64,000 bases of DNA. It comes from Pseudeuparius sepicola. Its lineage: Eukaryota; Arthropoda; Insecta; Coleoptera; Anthribidae. Each line of letters starts with the position of its first letter. Position 1 is the stretch's first letter. The position numbers and the translations under genes are program-made. Positions 1 to 11,693 of the stretch are shown piece by piece. The DNA is taken from NCBI GenBank assembly GCA_963920635.1, contig OY987299.1, positions 24,196,901-24,260,900 of the forward strand. The letters are read 5' to 3'. Under the pieces are notes generated by a model. It was not told the origin of the DNA, searched no databases, and was given only the letters and a program-made list of their open reading frames with translations.

Positions 1-3000
1 GAAATACTGTCTACATTTTACATAACGTCCTATTCTATGATCTTATGAGAGTTGAAATCATGCGGCCGGCTCTCATACTATACTAATTTCATTCGCTAAA
101 AACTAACTGTATCCAGAAAAAGTCTATAGATAAAAAAAAAATATGTTTATCTTTTTTGGTACACACACAGTTAACTTACGCGTAGTGGTAGGAGTTTATT
201 CCAGTATCTTCTTCCAATTTAAGAATGCGGAATTGTTTGTTGGCTAGTAGCCCTGGTGCACAAGGACCTGCAGCAGAGCTTCCTTGATCTCCGTAATTCT
301 TAGAAATTTGTGTTTCCTGGCCTAGAACAACAATAAATTATTATTTTTGTGGTTGCACTTAATAAATAAATTGATCTAGTGGACACACATGAAGAGATTT
401 ACAGGTTTTGCGGTAGGTATAGCTTCAAGTAATTATCTGTTATTATCAAAATGTGCATAAGTAGGTATAGATAACAAAACTTATAAGAACTGTAGAAACT
501 CTGTGTAAAACCATCTTCCTATTGCGAAAGGAGACGGAGCATTAGGGAAAAGTAGTGACCAATTCTCTTTATGTACAGAGGGGTGTCCGGCTGAAGGCCA
601 ATTTATTTCGTAATTTTGTAGATAAATTCACGATTCAAAAACTAGTCTGATGCAGTTTTTTCCAATGAATCTGACGCCGTTTAGAAAGAAAAAATCAACA
701 GTCAAACAAAAGTTACAAACGTGAAGAGGTACCTTTTTTTGGAAAAAATCAAGATGGCGGAATATGCAATTTTATAGGGATGATAATAAAACGAAACATA
801 TACAGGGTGAGTAAGAAGTATGGAAAAGTGCTTATATTTTCTTCTTGCCATAAACTTTCAACATTTATTTTTTCTGGCCGTAAAATATTTCGTTAGTATG
901 GCAACCAATTTTGTTTTTTAAATGGCGTGATATGATTTTGTCTGCATCTTTGGGAAGACCGTCTCCTTTTCGACACGTTAGAATAAAATTTTAATAAAGT
1001 TATTTTCTGAAAATCGACTCCTTCGGTTGGACTTCATTATTCATATCCACTTCCTATTAAGTTAGTCATGGAAATTAAATGAAATCTCAATGTCTAAAGT
1101 CTATCCAAGATACAGTGGCAGTGGATCAAAACATTGGCCACCACGTGACCTATTCTCTTATTGGTCTGGCCGTCATAAAATGTCAAGTGTTTACGCGGCG
1201 AGCAGAATGCAGGGCCGGCTCCTCCCTCAGTCGAGTTTTCTGCATATTTTAGATCGGATCGCGAGCAGTATATTCTGTAAACTTATTTTGCAACTTAATT
1301 TAAGGGAATTTATAAAGATCCACGAAAGGCAGAAACACACATTTTAGAACTTCTAAAAGAATTAGTTAAGAATTACATGCCACTTGGAATCTCATATTAG
1401 TCCGACCATGGTAATCGATCGCAAGGCGGTCATGTGACTTTGTTTATATCTACTGCCGCTGTATCTTGGACTAGTTGGACTACGTTTATCTCGACGCGTT
1501 CGATCCGATTGAGAGAGGTTTGAATTCACTGGAGCGGACTCAAATAGACGGCGTAAACCCCACAGATTGAAATTCAGTCAGATTTAAAATTTCAAGTCAA
1601 GCCGCTATTTCCAAACAGAATTTGGCCAGAATGTGCACCAACTTTCTGTGGAATAAGTGTAATAAGTTAATGTCCCTAGAGAGGAATGAAAACCGTAGGA
1701 TTCAATCCTGATGATGTGAACGTAGAATTATAAAAGATTTGACATAACTCAATCGGATCCATTTCAATCCGATCGAGTTATCACGAGATAAACGTAGTCT
1801 TGGATAGACTATAGATAGTCCAATAAAGATGTCAGTTTTGCATTGATTTTGATTCTTTCAGGGTTGCTTTTGGGGATCGACACCAATAAATCAAAATAAA
1901 TACTCTATCCTTGCACCTCTATCTAATGCACGTGTTATTTTTCTTAGGTTATGTTTAAATGCCCTTAGGTAAATATCGTTCGGGTAAATACCTCACTGAC
2001 AACACTATCAGTCTGAACTGAAAATGACATCCATGTGTTTGCATCCAACGTGTTTCTATTCTACACTGTGTTCATTTAAAAACTTACCACCCCCAATAAC
2101 TTGGAAAGCGCAAAAAAATCAAAATATGCCGAGACTGGTCGACTTTTGTTTGAAGGGGGAACTTTTTTGGCAATCATGCCGTTTAGATCTATTCATCCCC
2201 TTAGCCCTCAGCAACCCCAACTTGAAAATCTTAAATGGAAGTACCCCACTTGCGATACATCATTTTAAAGCTCTTGTCATTGCGAATACAACGGTGTGTC
2301 GCTTCTTGAAATTGGTTCAGATTTGAAGAAGTTATGAGCAAAAAAAACGATTTTTTATTTATAAACATGAGCAAAGAAAATATTACGTCCGCGTAGCGTT
2401 TCCACTTTATTCGTTATTTAAAACAAAAATCGATTGGTCTCGGCAAATTTTGATTTTTTTGTGCTTTCCAAGAAATTGGGGGTGGTACCCTACGTTTTCA
2501 AATGAACACAGTGTATTCTCGGTAGGACTGGACAAATGTGCGAAATTTTTGTCATAAATGCACTGTAACTTGTTAAATAGTCGAGATAATGAAAAAAATT
2601 GTAAAACAAAATTCTAAATCATTTACCCCTCTCAATTTTCATTGTAAAAAAAATATTTACAAGACCAGTCCTGTGGTAAACGAATTTTTTTCCTATTCCT
2701 CAATTCGTGCCAGGAGTTCGAGTGTGATCTTTTGGTTGGACACTCAGGAGGCAGTCCCCAAGCAAGCCTGAAAAAACATTTTTTTGCAACCCCTATAAGC
2801 CGAGCAAAACTTCATTGTACTAAGAATGTTGTAATAAAAAGGCAGGCTATTAAATTTGGAAGCACTGATAGCTAAAGTTACTGGAGAGGTAAGAAGGATA
2901 TCGACTTTCACTTTAATAATGTGATAAATTCTTTCGAAAGGCGACTCTAATAATCATGGGCAACATTTTCAACATATTTAATGCATTAACAGCTCATATT

Positions 3001-6000
3001 GTCATCATTATTTTGATTTGTATAAAAGTTTTATATGCCTAGACCACATACCTGGGTTGCTATAGGTATATGGCCTAAACACACGATAGACTTACCGACG
3101 GTATGTCATTGCGCATCTTGTGACGCGTCACTTGCGAATCAGAATTTAAATTGCTCCATATGTTTTACACAGCAATAGATACTTTTTTTTTATGGTTTTG
3201 CTTATTTTAAACGTTTTCTTTCAAATAAATGTTGTTAAAAATATGTAGATTATATTATTAGATAAATGAATGAATATTCTGTTGATAAAAAACACATTTA
3301 ATTTGATAATTATAATTTTACAAATAACTTGTTTTCTTTGTGTTTTAGCTAATCGTATGCATGCAAATAAAATTGATTGGTAGACAATAAAAAATATCAT
3401 ATACCTAGGTATCTAAATAATACCATTGAGTAATAGTATATTATACACTTAGGTTGAGAAGTGAGCCATTATATACTGAGCTTTTTTTATATCCTGAGGC
3501 GCGTAGCGCCGAAGGATATAATATGCGAGGTAAATAATGGCCTTCTCAACCGAAGTGTATATAGAATTTTTTTTTACTACTAACATTGAAATATTGCCAT
3601 ATTTTAGTTTATTTTAGTCATTTCTCGCTTTTTTTAAATACTTCGAAATATCAAGTAGCCTGGGAGTTCAGTTGTCAAGCTGATAAAATGACACTAATCT
3701 TTAAATGTCATATAGGAAATTTTATATTATTTACCTAGGTATTTTTTTATTATCATTATTTACCTAGGGTGAGAAATATTACTTCTCATTTAGAGGAATG
3801 AGGTAAATAATGGTGATTTCTCAGGTTAGTAGTAAAAAAAGGAATTTATTCCTTTACTCAATGATATAGTATATTTCATTACGAGTCTGGAAATAAAGAT
3901 TTTTCCGTGCGCGCGTGACAAATTGTGTGAGGCGCAGCCGAACACGGGAAGTCATGCAAGCACGGAAAAATCTATTTATGGACGTGTAATGAACGATATT
4001 TTTTATTATACTTCTTTGAAAACGGAAACTTAAAACATTTTATCGGCATGTTATAATAAATTTAATTGGCAAAAAATAAACAATGCAGACAATATAGTGT
4101 TTGGTATGTATGATGCGTTTCCATCGTTACTCTCAAATTATTTCAAAGGTGCTTTGTTGTAAATTAGTTATTGTCAGATAAGGTGAATAAAACGTCAAAA
4201 ATATTACAGAAATGTATCTAAATATTGAAACACTTATACGAATTAAAATACAAAATAGGTACATGTTAAATATCAGAGAGCGTATAGAGTTTCTTAAATT
4301 TAGTTTACTTTGCCGTATATTTCTATTATATTCGGTATTTTTATTCAGCGCACGGAAAGTTTTTTCGTGCGCTGTTTCCGTGCGCTAGCTCGAAAAACCC
4401 CATCTTTCATTATTGCTAAAACAGATGAAAATAAGGTGTTTTCAAAGAAGTATAATAAAAATACATTTATTGTAAGTAAGGTGAATTTCACTGATTTCAC
4501 TGCAAAGATTTATTTATCAATAATAAATTATCAACCCGTCCTTGTTTATTTATTCTTGATTGACAGTTGTTTACACTTTTTTCTTGACACATTAAACTGT
4601 AAACTATAAAAAAACGTAAAACACAACCGCAGCCGCCCATTATTTTGAATTCGTGATTCGCAACTGACGTAGATGCGCAGATTTGCCTTGTTTTCGAATT
4701 CGTTACTGACATACCGTGGGTAAGTGTATCGTGCCTAGACAGTGACATTTTATCTGATTTCCATGGTTAACGTGATCAGAAGTGTATTAATGAAGTTGTT
4801 TGCAATAGCAACGAAATTGTTTATGTCAAGAAAAATTTAATGTCGCCAATTTTATGGCAAAAATATAACTAAACAATTTTGTTATAACATTGTTTTCAAG
4901 TAATTTAAATATGTTACGAATATTTTAGGAAGTATAAGAACCTTTCCACATTTTTTATTCACTCTGTGTTTGATAACTCCCAATTATTTTCAAATGTTTT
5001 ATCACCGAATATTGAAAACAATAGAAGGATCACTTGGCAACAACACTTTGGTCTTGGCAACTCAAAGGATTGCCGCTCAGGAAGCGCTCCGTTGCTTTCA
5101 CCATCATTATCTCCCGCTGGCTTGAATAGAGACTATAACTGCGTCCTGCATGCATTTCAGCTGGAATGAGAGGCAATATAATGGCGGTTGGACTGCCTGA
5201 GCGTATTCGCCAAGTGAACCTTCCATGGTTGTACGTATTCTATGGTTTTATCGCATGCCCCGCATCCCAACACGTCCCGCTTACGCCCTTACCAGCCCCT
5301 CCGTTCGACCCCTGCCCGCCATCCTGATGGCGGTATGGTTCCGGAGAGCCGCGGTACGCGCCCGAGTCGTCGTGGTTGTACGCGCCGCTGTTGTCGTGGT
5401 TGTACTGGCCGCTGTTGTCGTGGTTGTACTGGCCTGAGTTGTCCGGGATGTAGCGACCGTCGTTGCCGCCGTAGTAGCGACCGTCGTCGACGAACTGCGG
5501 CGAAGCGACGGCGCCGGTCGCTAGGAGCGCTGTCAGGGCTATCACCTGTGGGTTAGATCGGATTTCAGAATAATTCAACTTGCCGGAGATTCCCTACGAT
5601 GTACAGTGCGTCCCCCGATTATTGTTTGGAAGGGGGGATATTTTATTGTTCGCTTTCCGATAAAAAGTTTTGCTTGCAAAAATAATTATGTACAGGGTGA
5701 TCCATCCAAGAGGAACACCCCCCCCTTAACTTCTTTATTTTTCAAGTTAAAGAAAAAAATGTAGAGATACAAGTTTTAAGGTTTTTCGTGAGCTTTTCCA
5801 TGGTTTTATTGAAATTGACACAGGGTGTTCCGTAAAAGCTGAACAAACCAAGCTTATGTTTTTTTTAGCAGAACACCCTGTATATTATTGCATTTTTGGA
5901 ATCTACACTTCGTCCCGATTCCAACGACATATATATGTTATATGATTTCTCCAGCCGTTTTTACAATACAGGGCGTTCGAACTTCATTTATTTCATGTTT

Positions 6001-8258
6001 TCACATCCTGTATCTCTGAAACGAAAAGTTTGCGGAGAAATTGAGTATAAGAAAAAATGATGAAAATAGTGCCTCTAAAACGTTCATAGTCATTTTGAAC
6101 CCACTCCGAATCAAGGTTCATATTTCCATATTTTGCCCTGGAGTAGAAAAATATCAACCTTAACTTTTTTGTGTGGATGATTACAAAATGACTATTGTCG
6201 TTTTAGGGGCATCATTTTCATCATTTTTTCTTATACTCAATTTATCAGCAAAGGTTTCGTCTCTGAGATACAGGATGTGAAAACATGAAAATATGAAGTT
6301 CGAACGCCCTGTATTGTAAAAACGGCTGGAGAAATCATATAACATATATATGTCGTTGGAATCGGGACGAAGTGTAGATTCCAAAAATGCAATAATATAC
6401 AGGGTGTTCTGCTAAAAAAAACATAAGCTTGGTTTGTTCAGCTTTTACGGAACACCCTGTGTCAATTTCAATAAAACCATGGAAAAGCTCACGAAAAACC
6501 TTAAAACTTTTATCTCTACAATTTTTTCTTTAACTTGAAAAATAAAGAAGTTAAGGGGGGTGTTTCTCTTGGATGGATCACCCTGTACATACATACATTA
6601 CAGGATAAATATATAAACATAAAGTTCGAATTTGTTTAAAAATATTCTTATATACAATATTGTCATAAGATATGACATTGGATTGATACACGAAAACTTG
6701 GATATTTTTATTTTTAACCCACTTCAAAAAGGGAGATGTTTGTTACCTCAGAACTCCGTCATTTATAAACCGATCGATATATTTAAAGGGTATACCTACA
6801 GAATGGTCCCATTTAAATTTGAAGAAAAAATACCATCCTTAAGGGTGGACAAATAAGGGATGAAATTTCATATTGAACCAATTTCGATGATTCTTTTTTA
6901 TTAGAAAGGGAGTACCTTAGAGGTGGCCCCATTTAAATTTGAAGAAAAAATTCCACCTCTAAGGGTGGAAAAATAGGGAATGAAATTTCATATTGGACTG
7001 ATTTTGATGATTCTCTTTTTATTAGCAAGGGATTACTTTAGGAGTGGCCCCATTTAAATTTGAAGAAAAAATTCCACCCGTAAGGGTGGAAAATAGGGGA
7101 TGAAATTTCATATTGGACCGATTTCGATGATTCTTTCTTTATTGGAAAGGGGGTACCTTAGGTGTGGTCCCATTTACATTTAAAGAAAAAATTCCACCTC
7201 TAAGGGTAGCTAAATAGGGGATGAAACTTCATATTGGACCGATTTGGATGATTCTTATTTTATTTAAAAAATAAAATAAACAATAATAAGAAGTTGTTTT
7301 CAATTGCCGACAACTTTTCTAAAATTCTATTTTCCCTATTTTCTACGAAAATAAGTTTTCACCTACCAGAAAAATGAAAAATGCTAAAAATGAGAAAGAT
7401 CAAACTCGGCTGATTATTATGAAATTATGTGGCCTGGTGTAATTTTAATTCCTAACAACTTCCTTTAATACAATTTTTGAATATCTGGGGCAGGAAGGAG
7501 TAATATTTTAACGTGAAAAAAATAAGTAGGTATGTAGGTACTATGTGACATATAAATATTATTTATTATTCGGGGATTGTAAAGTTTTGAGAAGAGTGAA
7601 GCTAATTCAAAAATTTCAGCTCGATCGGTTGAAGATATCTGCTTCAAAATTGAGTTGCAAGATTCCACCCGAACAAATTACATACATACATACATACATT
7701 GCAAGTTAAATAAAAGCTTTTAAAATAGATGGTACATGTAGTTAATCTGTGCAATTTTTAGAGAATGAAAACAATCATACTAAGCTGTTTATATTGAAAT
7801 GTCATTTACTTTTTAGTTCCAATCAACTTTCTCTAATAAACGTTGTCGTATCTTTTGCCAACGGTACAATATAATGTTTAATTCATAACTTTTTAACTTT
7901 AAAACCAAGAAAACATAATAGCCTAAGATCCTTACTTGTAAGCCGATTTGATTGGAATGAGTTTTCAAAGAAGTTTTCTTGACATCAAGATAAAATCCCC
8001 AAAAAATGACAAAGGAAATATCCCGGGAAGTTTCAACTTGAAACTTTCAAGTAACATACCCTGTATTTTCAGTAGATAAACTAAAAATATTTTATAATGA
8101 AGTAGTTTAATATATAATTGTAAAATTAAGAGAAGTCCTTGTTTTGTTGTATTGTCCTAGAATAAGAAGGTATCCATTTTAAACGGCACTTGCACATTGC
8201 ACGATAGGTATTCACTTCCCGAAAAAAAATATCATGCAGAACTCACCAGGATGTACAT
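1..8258 (-). CDS. CPR-A: RR-1-type cuticular protein gene, 3' end off window
   Basis: Secreted structural protein of the insect exoskeleton. The reading frame is join 8258-8247, 5545-5293, 321-180 and continues left of the window. All visible junctions are GT/AG and phases agree (0, then 1+2). The joined protein has a signal peptide (starts MYIL, hydrophobic to GAVA, mature from about SPQF), then D/N-x-SG-x-Y repeats (residues about 25-70), a Gly/Ser-rich stretch, and a linker ending QFRILKLEEDTGINSYHYA. In the CPR family that linker stands directly before YETENG and the chitin-binding Rebers-Riddiford block, so the missing exon should carry the RR domain. Intron phases match the complete paralogue CPR-B, whose RR-1 exon is in the window. 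RR-1 proteins usually go into flexible cuticle; that role is inferred. 135 codons plus 2 nt are visible. Confidence 0.87.
180..321 (-). CDS. CPR-A coding exon 3 (linker before the RR domain)
   Basis: Minus-strand acceptor ttgttctag precedes 321 and donor GTAAGTTAAC follows 180. The 142 nt hold 2 nt completing a Gly codon split from exon 2, 46 codons, and 2 nt (GC) of a split codon. The peptide starts QETQISKNYG, has a Gly/Ala/Pro stretch with a single Cys (GPCAPG), and ends QFRILKLEEDTGINSYHY. The phase at its end (2) equals that of CPR-B exon 3, which joins directly to the RR-1 exon. At 46 codons it is half the size of CPR-B exon 3. A free Cys is uncommon in mature cuticular proteins. The other two frames contain early stops. 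Confidence 0.83.
1484..1816. repeat. Imperfect inverted repeat
   Basis: The stretch around 1470-1520 (tcttggac, then actacgtttatctcg, then cgatccgattgag) is repeated in inverse order at about 1743-1815 (actcaatcgg, cgagataaacgtagt, cttggatagac). A direct relative (tctatccaagatacagtggcag) lies at about 1099. The central part is unpaired. It looks like a decayed foldback element; no terminal duplication was found. Confidence 0.5.
2064..2513. mobile_element. 450-bp MITE with TA flanks
   Basis: The terminal inverted repeat runs CACTGTGTTCATTTAAAAAC at the left and the inverse (AAATGAACACAGTG) at the right. TA lies directly outside both ends (2062-2063, 2514-2515), as expected for a Tc1/mariner-type insertion. 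Complementarity continues inward (cccccaat..cttggaaagc against gctttccaag..attgggggtgg). It has no coding capacity. The 100-aa and 60-aa open frames here are palindrome by-products. Confidence 0.75.
3440..3838. repeat. Paired palindromic repeats with GC-rich hairpin
   Basis: A near-palindrome spans about 3450-3565 (acacttaggttgagaa against ttctcaaccgaagtgt), with a GC hairpin ggcgcgtagcgcc near 3500. A second related palindrome (ttacctagggtgagaaat against atttctcaggttagta) follows at about 3760-3830. The sequence tatttacctag-like is shared. Unclassified transposon debris. Confidence 0.45.
4000..4463. mobile_element. ~465-bp element with ~24-bp inverted ends
   Basis: TTTTATTATACTTCTTTGAA at about 4001 is matched inversely at about 4440-4460 (ttttcaaagaagtataataa). 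Internal short hairpins based on the cgtgcgc and cacggaaa motifs (around 3900-3970 and 4350-4395) flank it. No coding sequence. Confidence 0.45.
5293..5545 (-). CDS. CPR-A coding exon 2 (signal peptide and DNSGxY repeats)
   Basis: Acceptor (ctaacccacag) ends at 5546; the exon opens GTG ATA GCC in phase 0 and ends GCT G before GTAAGG at 5292. It encodes 84 codons plus 1 nt: VIALTALLATGAVA (core of the signal peptide), SPQFVDDGRYYGGNDGRY, then repeats of the type IPDNSGQY, NHDNSGQY, NHDNSGAY, NHDDSGAY, then a Gly/Ser/Gln tail. The repeats rest on a near-perfect 24-bp DNA unit at about 5374-5445, suggesting recent expansion by slippage. A second GTAAG (gggcGTAAGC) lies 8 nt further on but gives the wrong phase. 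GC content is far above the surroundings, as usual for the coding exons here. Confidence 0.88.
5371..5448 (-). repeat. 24-bp coding minisatellite in CPR-A exon 2
   Basis: On the plus strand the phrase gttgtcgtggttgtac recurs every 24 bp, about three times, with cgccg/ggccg spacers. Each unit encodes eight residues (NHDNSGQY and variants). The copies at 5396-5443 are almost identical at DNA level. Confidence 0.8.
5693..6587. mobile_element. ~0.9-kb foldback (inverted-arm) MITE
   Basis: Starts CAGGGTGATCCATCCAAGAG and ends with its inverse (cttggatggatcaccctg); TA sits outside each end (5691-5692; the last TA is 6586-6587). Arms of about 430 bp pair along almost their whole length: ttaacttctttatttttcaa, accatggttttattgaaatt, acaccctgt, and tctacacttcgtcccgattc all recur inverted. 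The middle (6050-6200) is less symmetric. The arms contain internal CAGGGTGTTCCG and CAGGGCGTTCG modules, which are ends of other families. A decayed copy of one arm is at 52830-53148 and of the centre at 51210-51330. Confidence 0.85.
6790..7262. repeat. ~120-bp tandem repeat, about 4 units
   Basis: The landmark catttaaatttgaagaaaaa occurs at about 6810, 6930, 7051 and 7171 (period 120-121 bp). Each copy is followed by a ccacc/taagggtgg hairpin, ataggggatgaaattt and gaccgatttcgatgattctt. The same unit family forms a separate array at 25585-26060, inside an intron of the paralogue. Confidence 0.85.
7600..7705. repeat. Repeat-element tail ending in (ACAT)n
   Basis: Ends aaaatttcagctcgatcggttg, ttgcaagattccacccgaac, then an ACAT microsatellite at 7680-7699. 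A related tail (atttcagctcaatcgg, gcaagattcgaccca, catatacatac) closes the tandem region at 45215-45295. Such a conserved tail plus microsatellite is typical of a transposon 3' end; the class is not identified. Confidence 0.45.
8247..8258 (-). CDS. CPR-A coding exon 1 (12 nt)
   Basis: Minus strand ATG TAC ATC CTG followed by donor GTGAGTTCTG. It sits 23 nt downstream of a predicted start site and about 50 nt below a TATA box. Joined in phase 0 to exon 2 it gives MYIL-VIALTALLATGAVA, a textbook signal peptide. Insect cuticular genes typically interrupt the signal peptide after about four codons, and CPR-B shows the same design. It is inferred from promoter, start, donor and phase together; a 12-nt exon cannot be proven by sequence alone. 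Confidence 0.78.
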
Positions 8259-8304
8259 TTTACAAAGCAAACCTACCAACTGGTCGCACAATCACCATCT
8301 CGAT

Positions 8305-8313
8305 ATTTATATA
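8305..8313 (-). promoter_or_regulatory. TATA box of CPR-A
   Basis: TATATAAAT on the minus strand. An initiator-like CCAGTT has its A at 8281, 30 nt downstream of TATAAAT, leaving a 23-nt 5' UTR before the ATG at 8258. Confidence 0.72.
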
Positions 8314-11300
8314 AAGATTATCAAAATAAATCACTAGATTGCGTTGGTCGATATAGTTTCGTCCCCCTCCCAGGGCAGACCCGCACAACTCGCTGCTTGG
8401 ATGTTTGTTTATACTTATTTGCGACTAGGCCGAATCCAAATCTACCGATAAAATTAGGAATAGAAATATAAAAAGTCTGGTCTACATGGGAATATACATT
8501 GAGGAATTTAATTTGGAAAAGTTGGTCAGAATATAAAATTAAGCCTTCCTGTGAATTTTGAAACTAATCCTACTTTGTTTTTGGTGTGATTTTTCAAGCC
8601 TTAGTTCAGGTAAAGTGCATTTTGAGAAAAAGATATCGCAAAATTTTATCAGAAGATATTATTCAGGATTGCATAATTATTATGTCCCTATTTCAGATTA
8701 AAACCAATCGGCGTACTTTAGTTTTTTGGTGTTCGTTATATAAAAGGATAAATATGGAAGTAAGTATAGGGAGACTATTTTTAAATCTCATGTAGGACAT
8801 AACATGAAATCCTGAATAAAAATTTCATAAAAATTTATTTAATATATTTTTCGCAAAAGGCACGTAACGCATGAACAATAAAAAAAAGAAGGTAGACCGA
8901 TTATTTTCGAATTTCACACAGGGGCCTAACTTTATAATGTTCTGAACAACTTTTCCTAATGAAATTTCTTTCACAGAAAATTAAATCAAAAGTAAGTTTT
9001 TGTTCCTGGAAATTCCTATTCGATTTCTGAAAAATAAAAATGTTACGCAAATTACTTCATATCAAAGAAGGCTTGGATCCTTAAACGTCAAATTTCAACT
9101 CATCGTTTACACCTATAGTTAGGTTTAGTCAAGGACACACTATATTTTTGACATAAAATTCCATCTTGAATTTAAGACATTAATTGACATTTTTGACCCA
9201 AAACACTAATGTGCCTAACTTATTTTTTTAAATAAAAATGGTAAGTGCATTAGCAAAATCTCAAAAAATACTGCAACGTAAAACAGTTTTCTTATTTCTT
9301 GTCTTTCATTTTTCAATATTTTATCTATTGCTATGAATAATTAACAAGTATAATACCTAACAATTAATCTTGAAGAAATATCATAATTACTTTAAATTCT
9401 TTTGTAAATAAACTATTTATTTTTGGAAAACTATAGAGGACATTTCCAAAACAGGATCACGTAAATGGTCTCTGACTACTCCTTGCATAACCATCGATTT
9501 GCGAATTAGGATAAACCGCATAAATGTCACCTAGACTATATAAATTCCAGCGTTATGAATCGGATTCGCACTACGAATTGCTAAGAAGATTAAAATAGAT
9601 TCAAAAATTATGATAATACCATTTTACATAACAGCTTTTTGCCAGAATAGATCTGAATTTGTTTAAAAAGCCTGTTGTTGTTTTTTCAAAAATTGCTTGA
9701 ATTCTTCAGGTTACCTACTTAATTTTGTGGTTATAATAAAAGATAATTGCTCGTAAATTCTGTCAGGATTTCCAAAATTCTTTTACATTTTAGGTACGGC
9801 TACATTAAAAATACCTGTGAGTATAGTTTGATATAATGCAGGATGTAAATTCCGTTTGAATTTAAATTTAAAATTATTGTCGTTTTAGATAAAGCTATAA
9901 TTTGATATGATAATGTGTCGACAGTAGTTCTCTTTAATTTATTGCTTTTTTGAGAATGGTAACAAACACTAGATAAGTGGAATTTCAACAAAATATCCTG
10001 TTTGGAAGACATCGACTACATAAGTATAGTGGTGTGCTCAGCAGAGTTCACAATTAATTTTTAGATACGCCATTGCTTGGTGTAGATATCCTGAATGTTT
10101 ACTATAGAGTACAATATCTTTGAGTATGGAATCCGTACTCAAAGCTAATACGAACGAAACGAACTATATTGTGATCTTTGGAGAGCAAAAATATCACATT
10201 TCTTGGACAAATAAATCCACTTTTATTCTTTTCTTTCTCGGGAAAGCCCATATTTTTGCCAAGATTGATATAGACGATAAATATACAATTTTACATTTTT
10301 GATTATTTTGATTAGGTATTACTCGTAAGTATGTTTATTAGTCATGGTTGCGTTTTTGGCTACGTCTAGTAGCCCATAGCCTCTTTGGCTTTAATACTAA
10401 ATTTTAATTTTTTTCCTTCACCCTATAAAAACAAGAATCGACTTTTATAAAATTTTCCCCAAAAGTGCACAGTTTTTTCCAAATTGAAAAAAAGTTTAAA
10501 AAATTAGTCGGATATTTTTTTCAGTTCGTAGAAAAATCAAGCATTTTGGGAAAAATATTATGAAGAAAGCAAATCCTTACTTTTATACGGATAAAATTAA
10601 AAATTAATTATTAAAACGGTAAATTGGAAAACTAAACCTCTTTGCAATTTTGTAAATAACTTTATAGTCCCATTAAGCTAGGGATTCCTCTATATCTATT
10701 TTATTACTATTGCTAGATATTATGCTGATAAATCATTTAAAAGGTAGGTATAGGTATGCACACCGAATAGGTACACACCTACCCACACAATTTTTGCAAA
10801 TTATAACTTTATTGATATTTTAATAATTAGTTTAAAGTCAAGGAGAACCGTAAATTTGGTATCTTCACAACAAAATAAATGTCAGTGGTCTAATATTCCG
10901 CGCAATAAGGAAATTGCATATATAATAACAACGCAATAAAATTGTAGAAGTTACTTATTTACCCCTAATTCATTCTGGTTTATATTTCCCATTGCTTCCT
11001 CCCATTCCTATTGAAAGTATAAGCATTGATTTGGGCAACCACCTTCCAATGATTATTAAGCTTCTATTTATCTTGTTATGGGGTCTACTGTAGATCATCT
11101 CCAATTTTTTAGGTAAACAAGGAGCATAAAGCTAATATGAAAATAAACAGAAGCACCGTTAGAAAAATCATCCCACCATGTTTTTTTTATAGAAAGTAAA
11201 TACTCGTCATTCTTAATAACCCAAGCAAAAATTAAAGTACCTATAGATACTTTTGTCTAGGTATATGATACAAGCCATTGTGATCACCTGAAAAACTAGT

Positions 11301-11578
11301 TTGGAAAACCGACTTTTAACTGTAACAGCTCCTGAATAAACTGCTTCACTTTGAATTTACTTTCTAACCACGAGAAGTCCGAAATAAATTAGAAGAATAT
11401 GCAAAAAAAAACAAAAAAGATAGGTGATACTTATACGAAAAAAAAAGGAGCACCGATGGCGAAATTTGTTAGAATTTGCAAGGACAAATAGGTAGGTATA
11501 GTTTAAATAATGTATCTATATTATAAATAAGTAATCCCAAATGAGCGATGTAAATTAATAGTCAACAAATATTTTTAG
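8314..11578. other. Intergenic AT-rich sequence, nothing recognised
   Basis: Upstream flank of CPR-A. Just above the TATA box is a C-rich patch (tccccctcccagggcagacc, near 8363). The rest is AT-rich with many stops in all frames; the short open frames at 8586-8795, 9800-10012 and 10120-10302 have no recognisable composition or motif. Confidence 0.6.
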
Positions 11579-11649
11579 ACACAAGCTTTTACTTAGTAGA
11601 TAAAATAACGAGTTTTGCAGCCAGAAATGTATATATTAACTTCTTTTTA

Positions 11650-11693
11650 TAATACCAAGCTTTCGGTCTACTTCGTGACCTTCATCAGGGCTA
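11650..11693 (-). ncRNA. Hammerhead-ribozyme-like motif, left PLE arm
   Basis: On the minus strand: CTGATGA (11688-11682), then GGTC/GACC pairing around an eight-base loop, then GAAA (11664-11661). These are the conserved boxes and stem II of a type I hammerhead, which PLE terminal repeats are known to carry. Stem I and III pairing and the cleavage site were not verified by folding. Confidence 0.5.

Larger units (their letters stand above)
322..5292 (-). other. CPR-A intron 2 (4971 nt), repeat filled
   Basis: GT (5292-5291) to AG (323-322) intron. It contains a single CAGGGTGAG end at about 805, a solo hAT-like CAGGGCCGGCTCC end near 1208, an inverted repeat at about 1484-1816, a 450-bp MITE (2064-2513), palindromes at 3440-3840 and an inverted-repeat element at about 4000-4463. 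I see no coding exon in it. Confidence 0.75.
5546..8246 (-). other. CPR-A intron 1 (2701 nt)
   Basis: GT donor at 8246-8245 (GTGAGTTC) and AG acceptor at 5547-5546. The intron holds a 0.9-kb foldback element (5693-6587), a ~120-bp tandem array (6790-7262), and an element tail with (ACAT)n at 7600-7705. Nothing coding was seen. Confidence 0.75.

Noticed and set aside
5240..5292. Extension of CPR-A exon 2 through GKGVSGTCWDAGHAIKP
   Set aside because: Read-through past the GTAAGG donor; only the donor at 5292 gives the phase needed for exon 3.
5225..5556. Plus-strand open frames of 70 and 104 aa over CPR-A exon 2
   Set aside because: Arg/Val-rich antisense shadows of the GC-rich repeat exon on the minus strand.
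5546..5578. Start of CPR-A at an ATG giving MNYSEIRSNPQ before VIALT
   Set aside because: This segment holds the branch/acceptor region (taacccacag). It would spoil the signal peptide; the four-residue exon at 8258 fits better in phase and promoter.
7600..7705. Assignment of the (ACAT)n tail to a named LINE/SINE family
   Set aside because: Tail form is suggestive, but no reverse transcriptase or tRNA head was found nearby.
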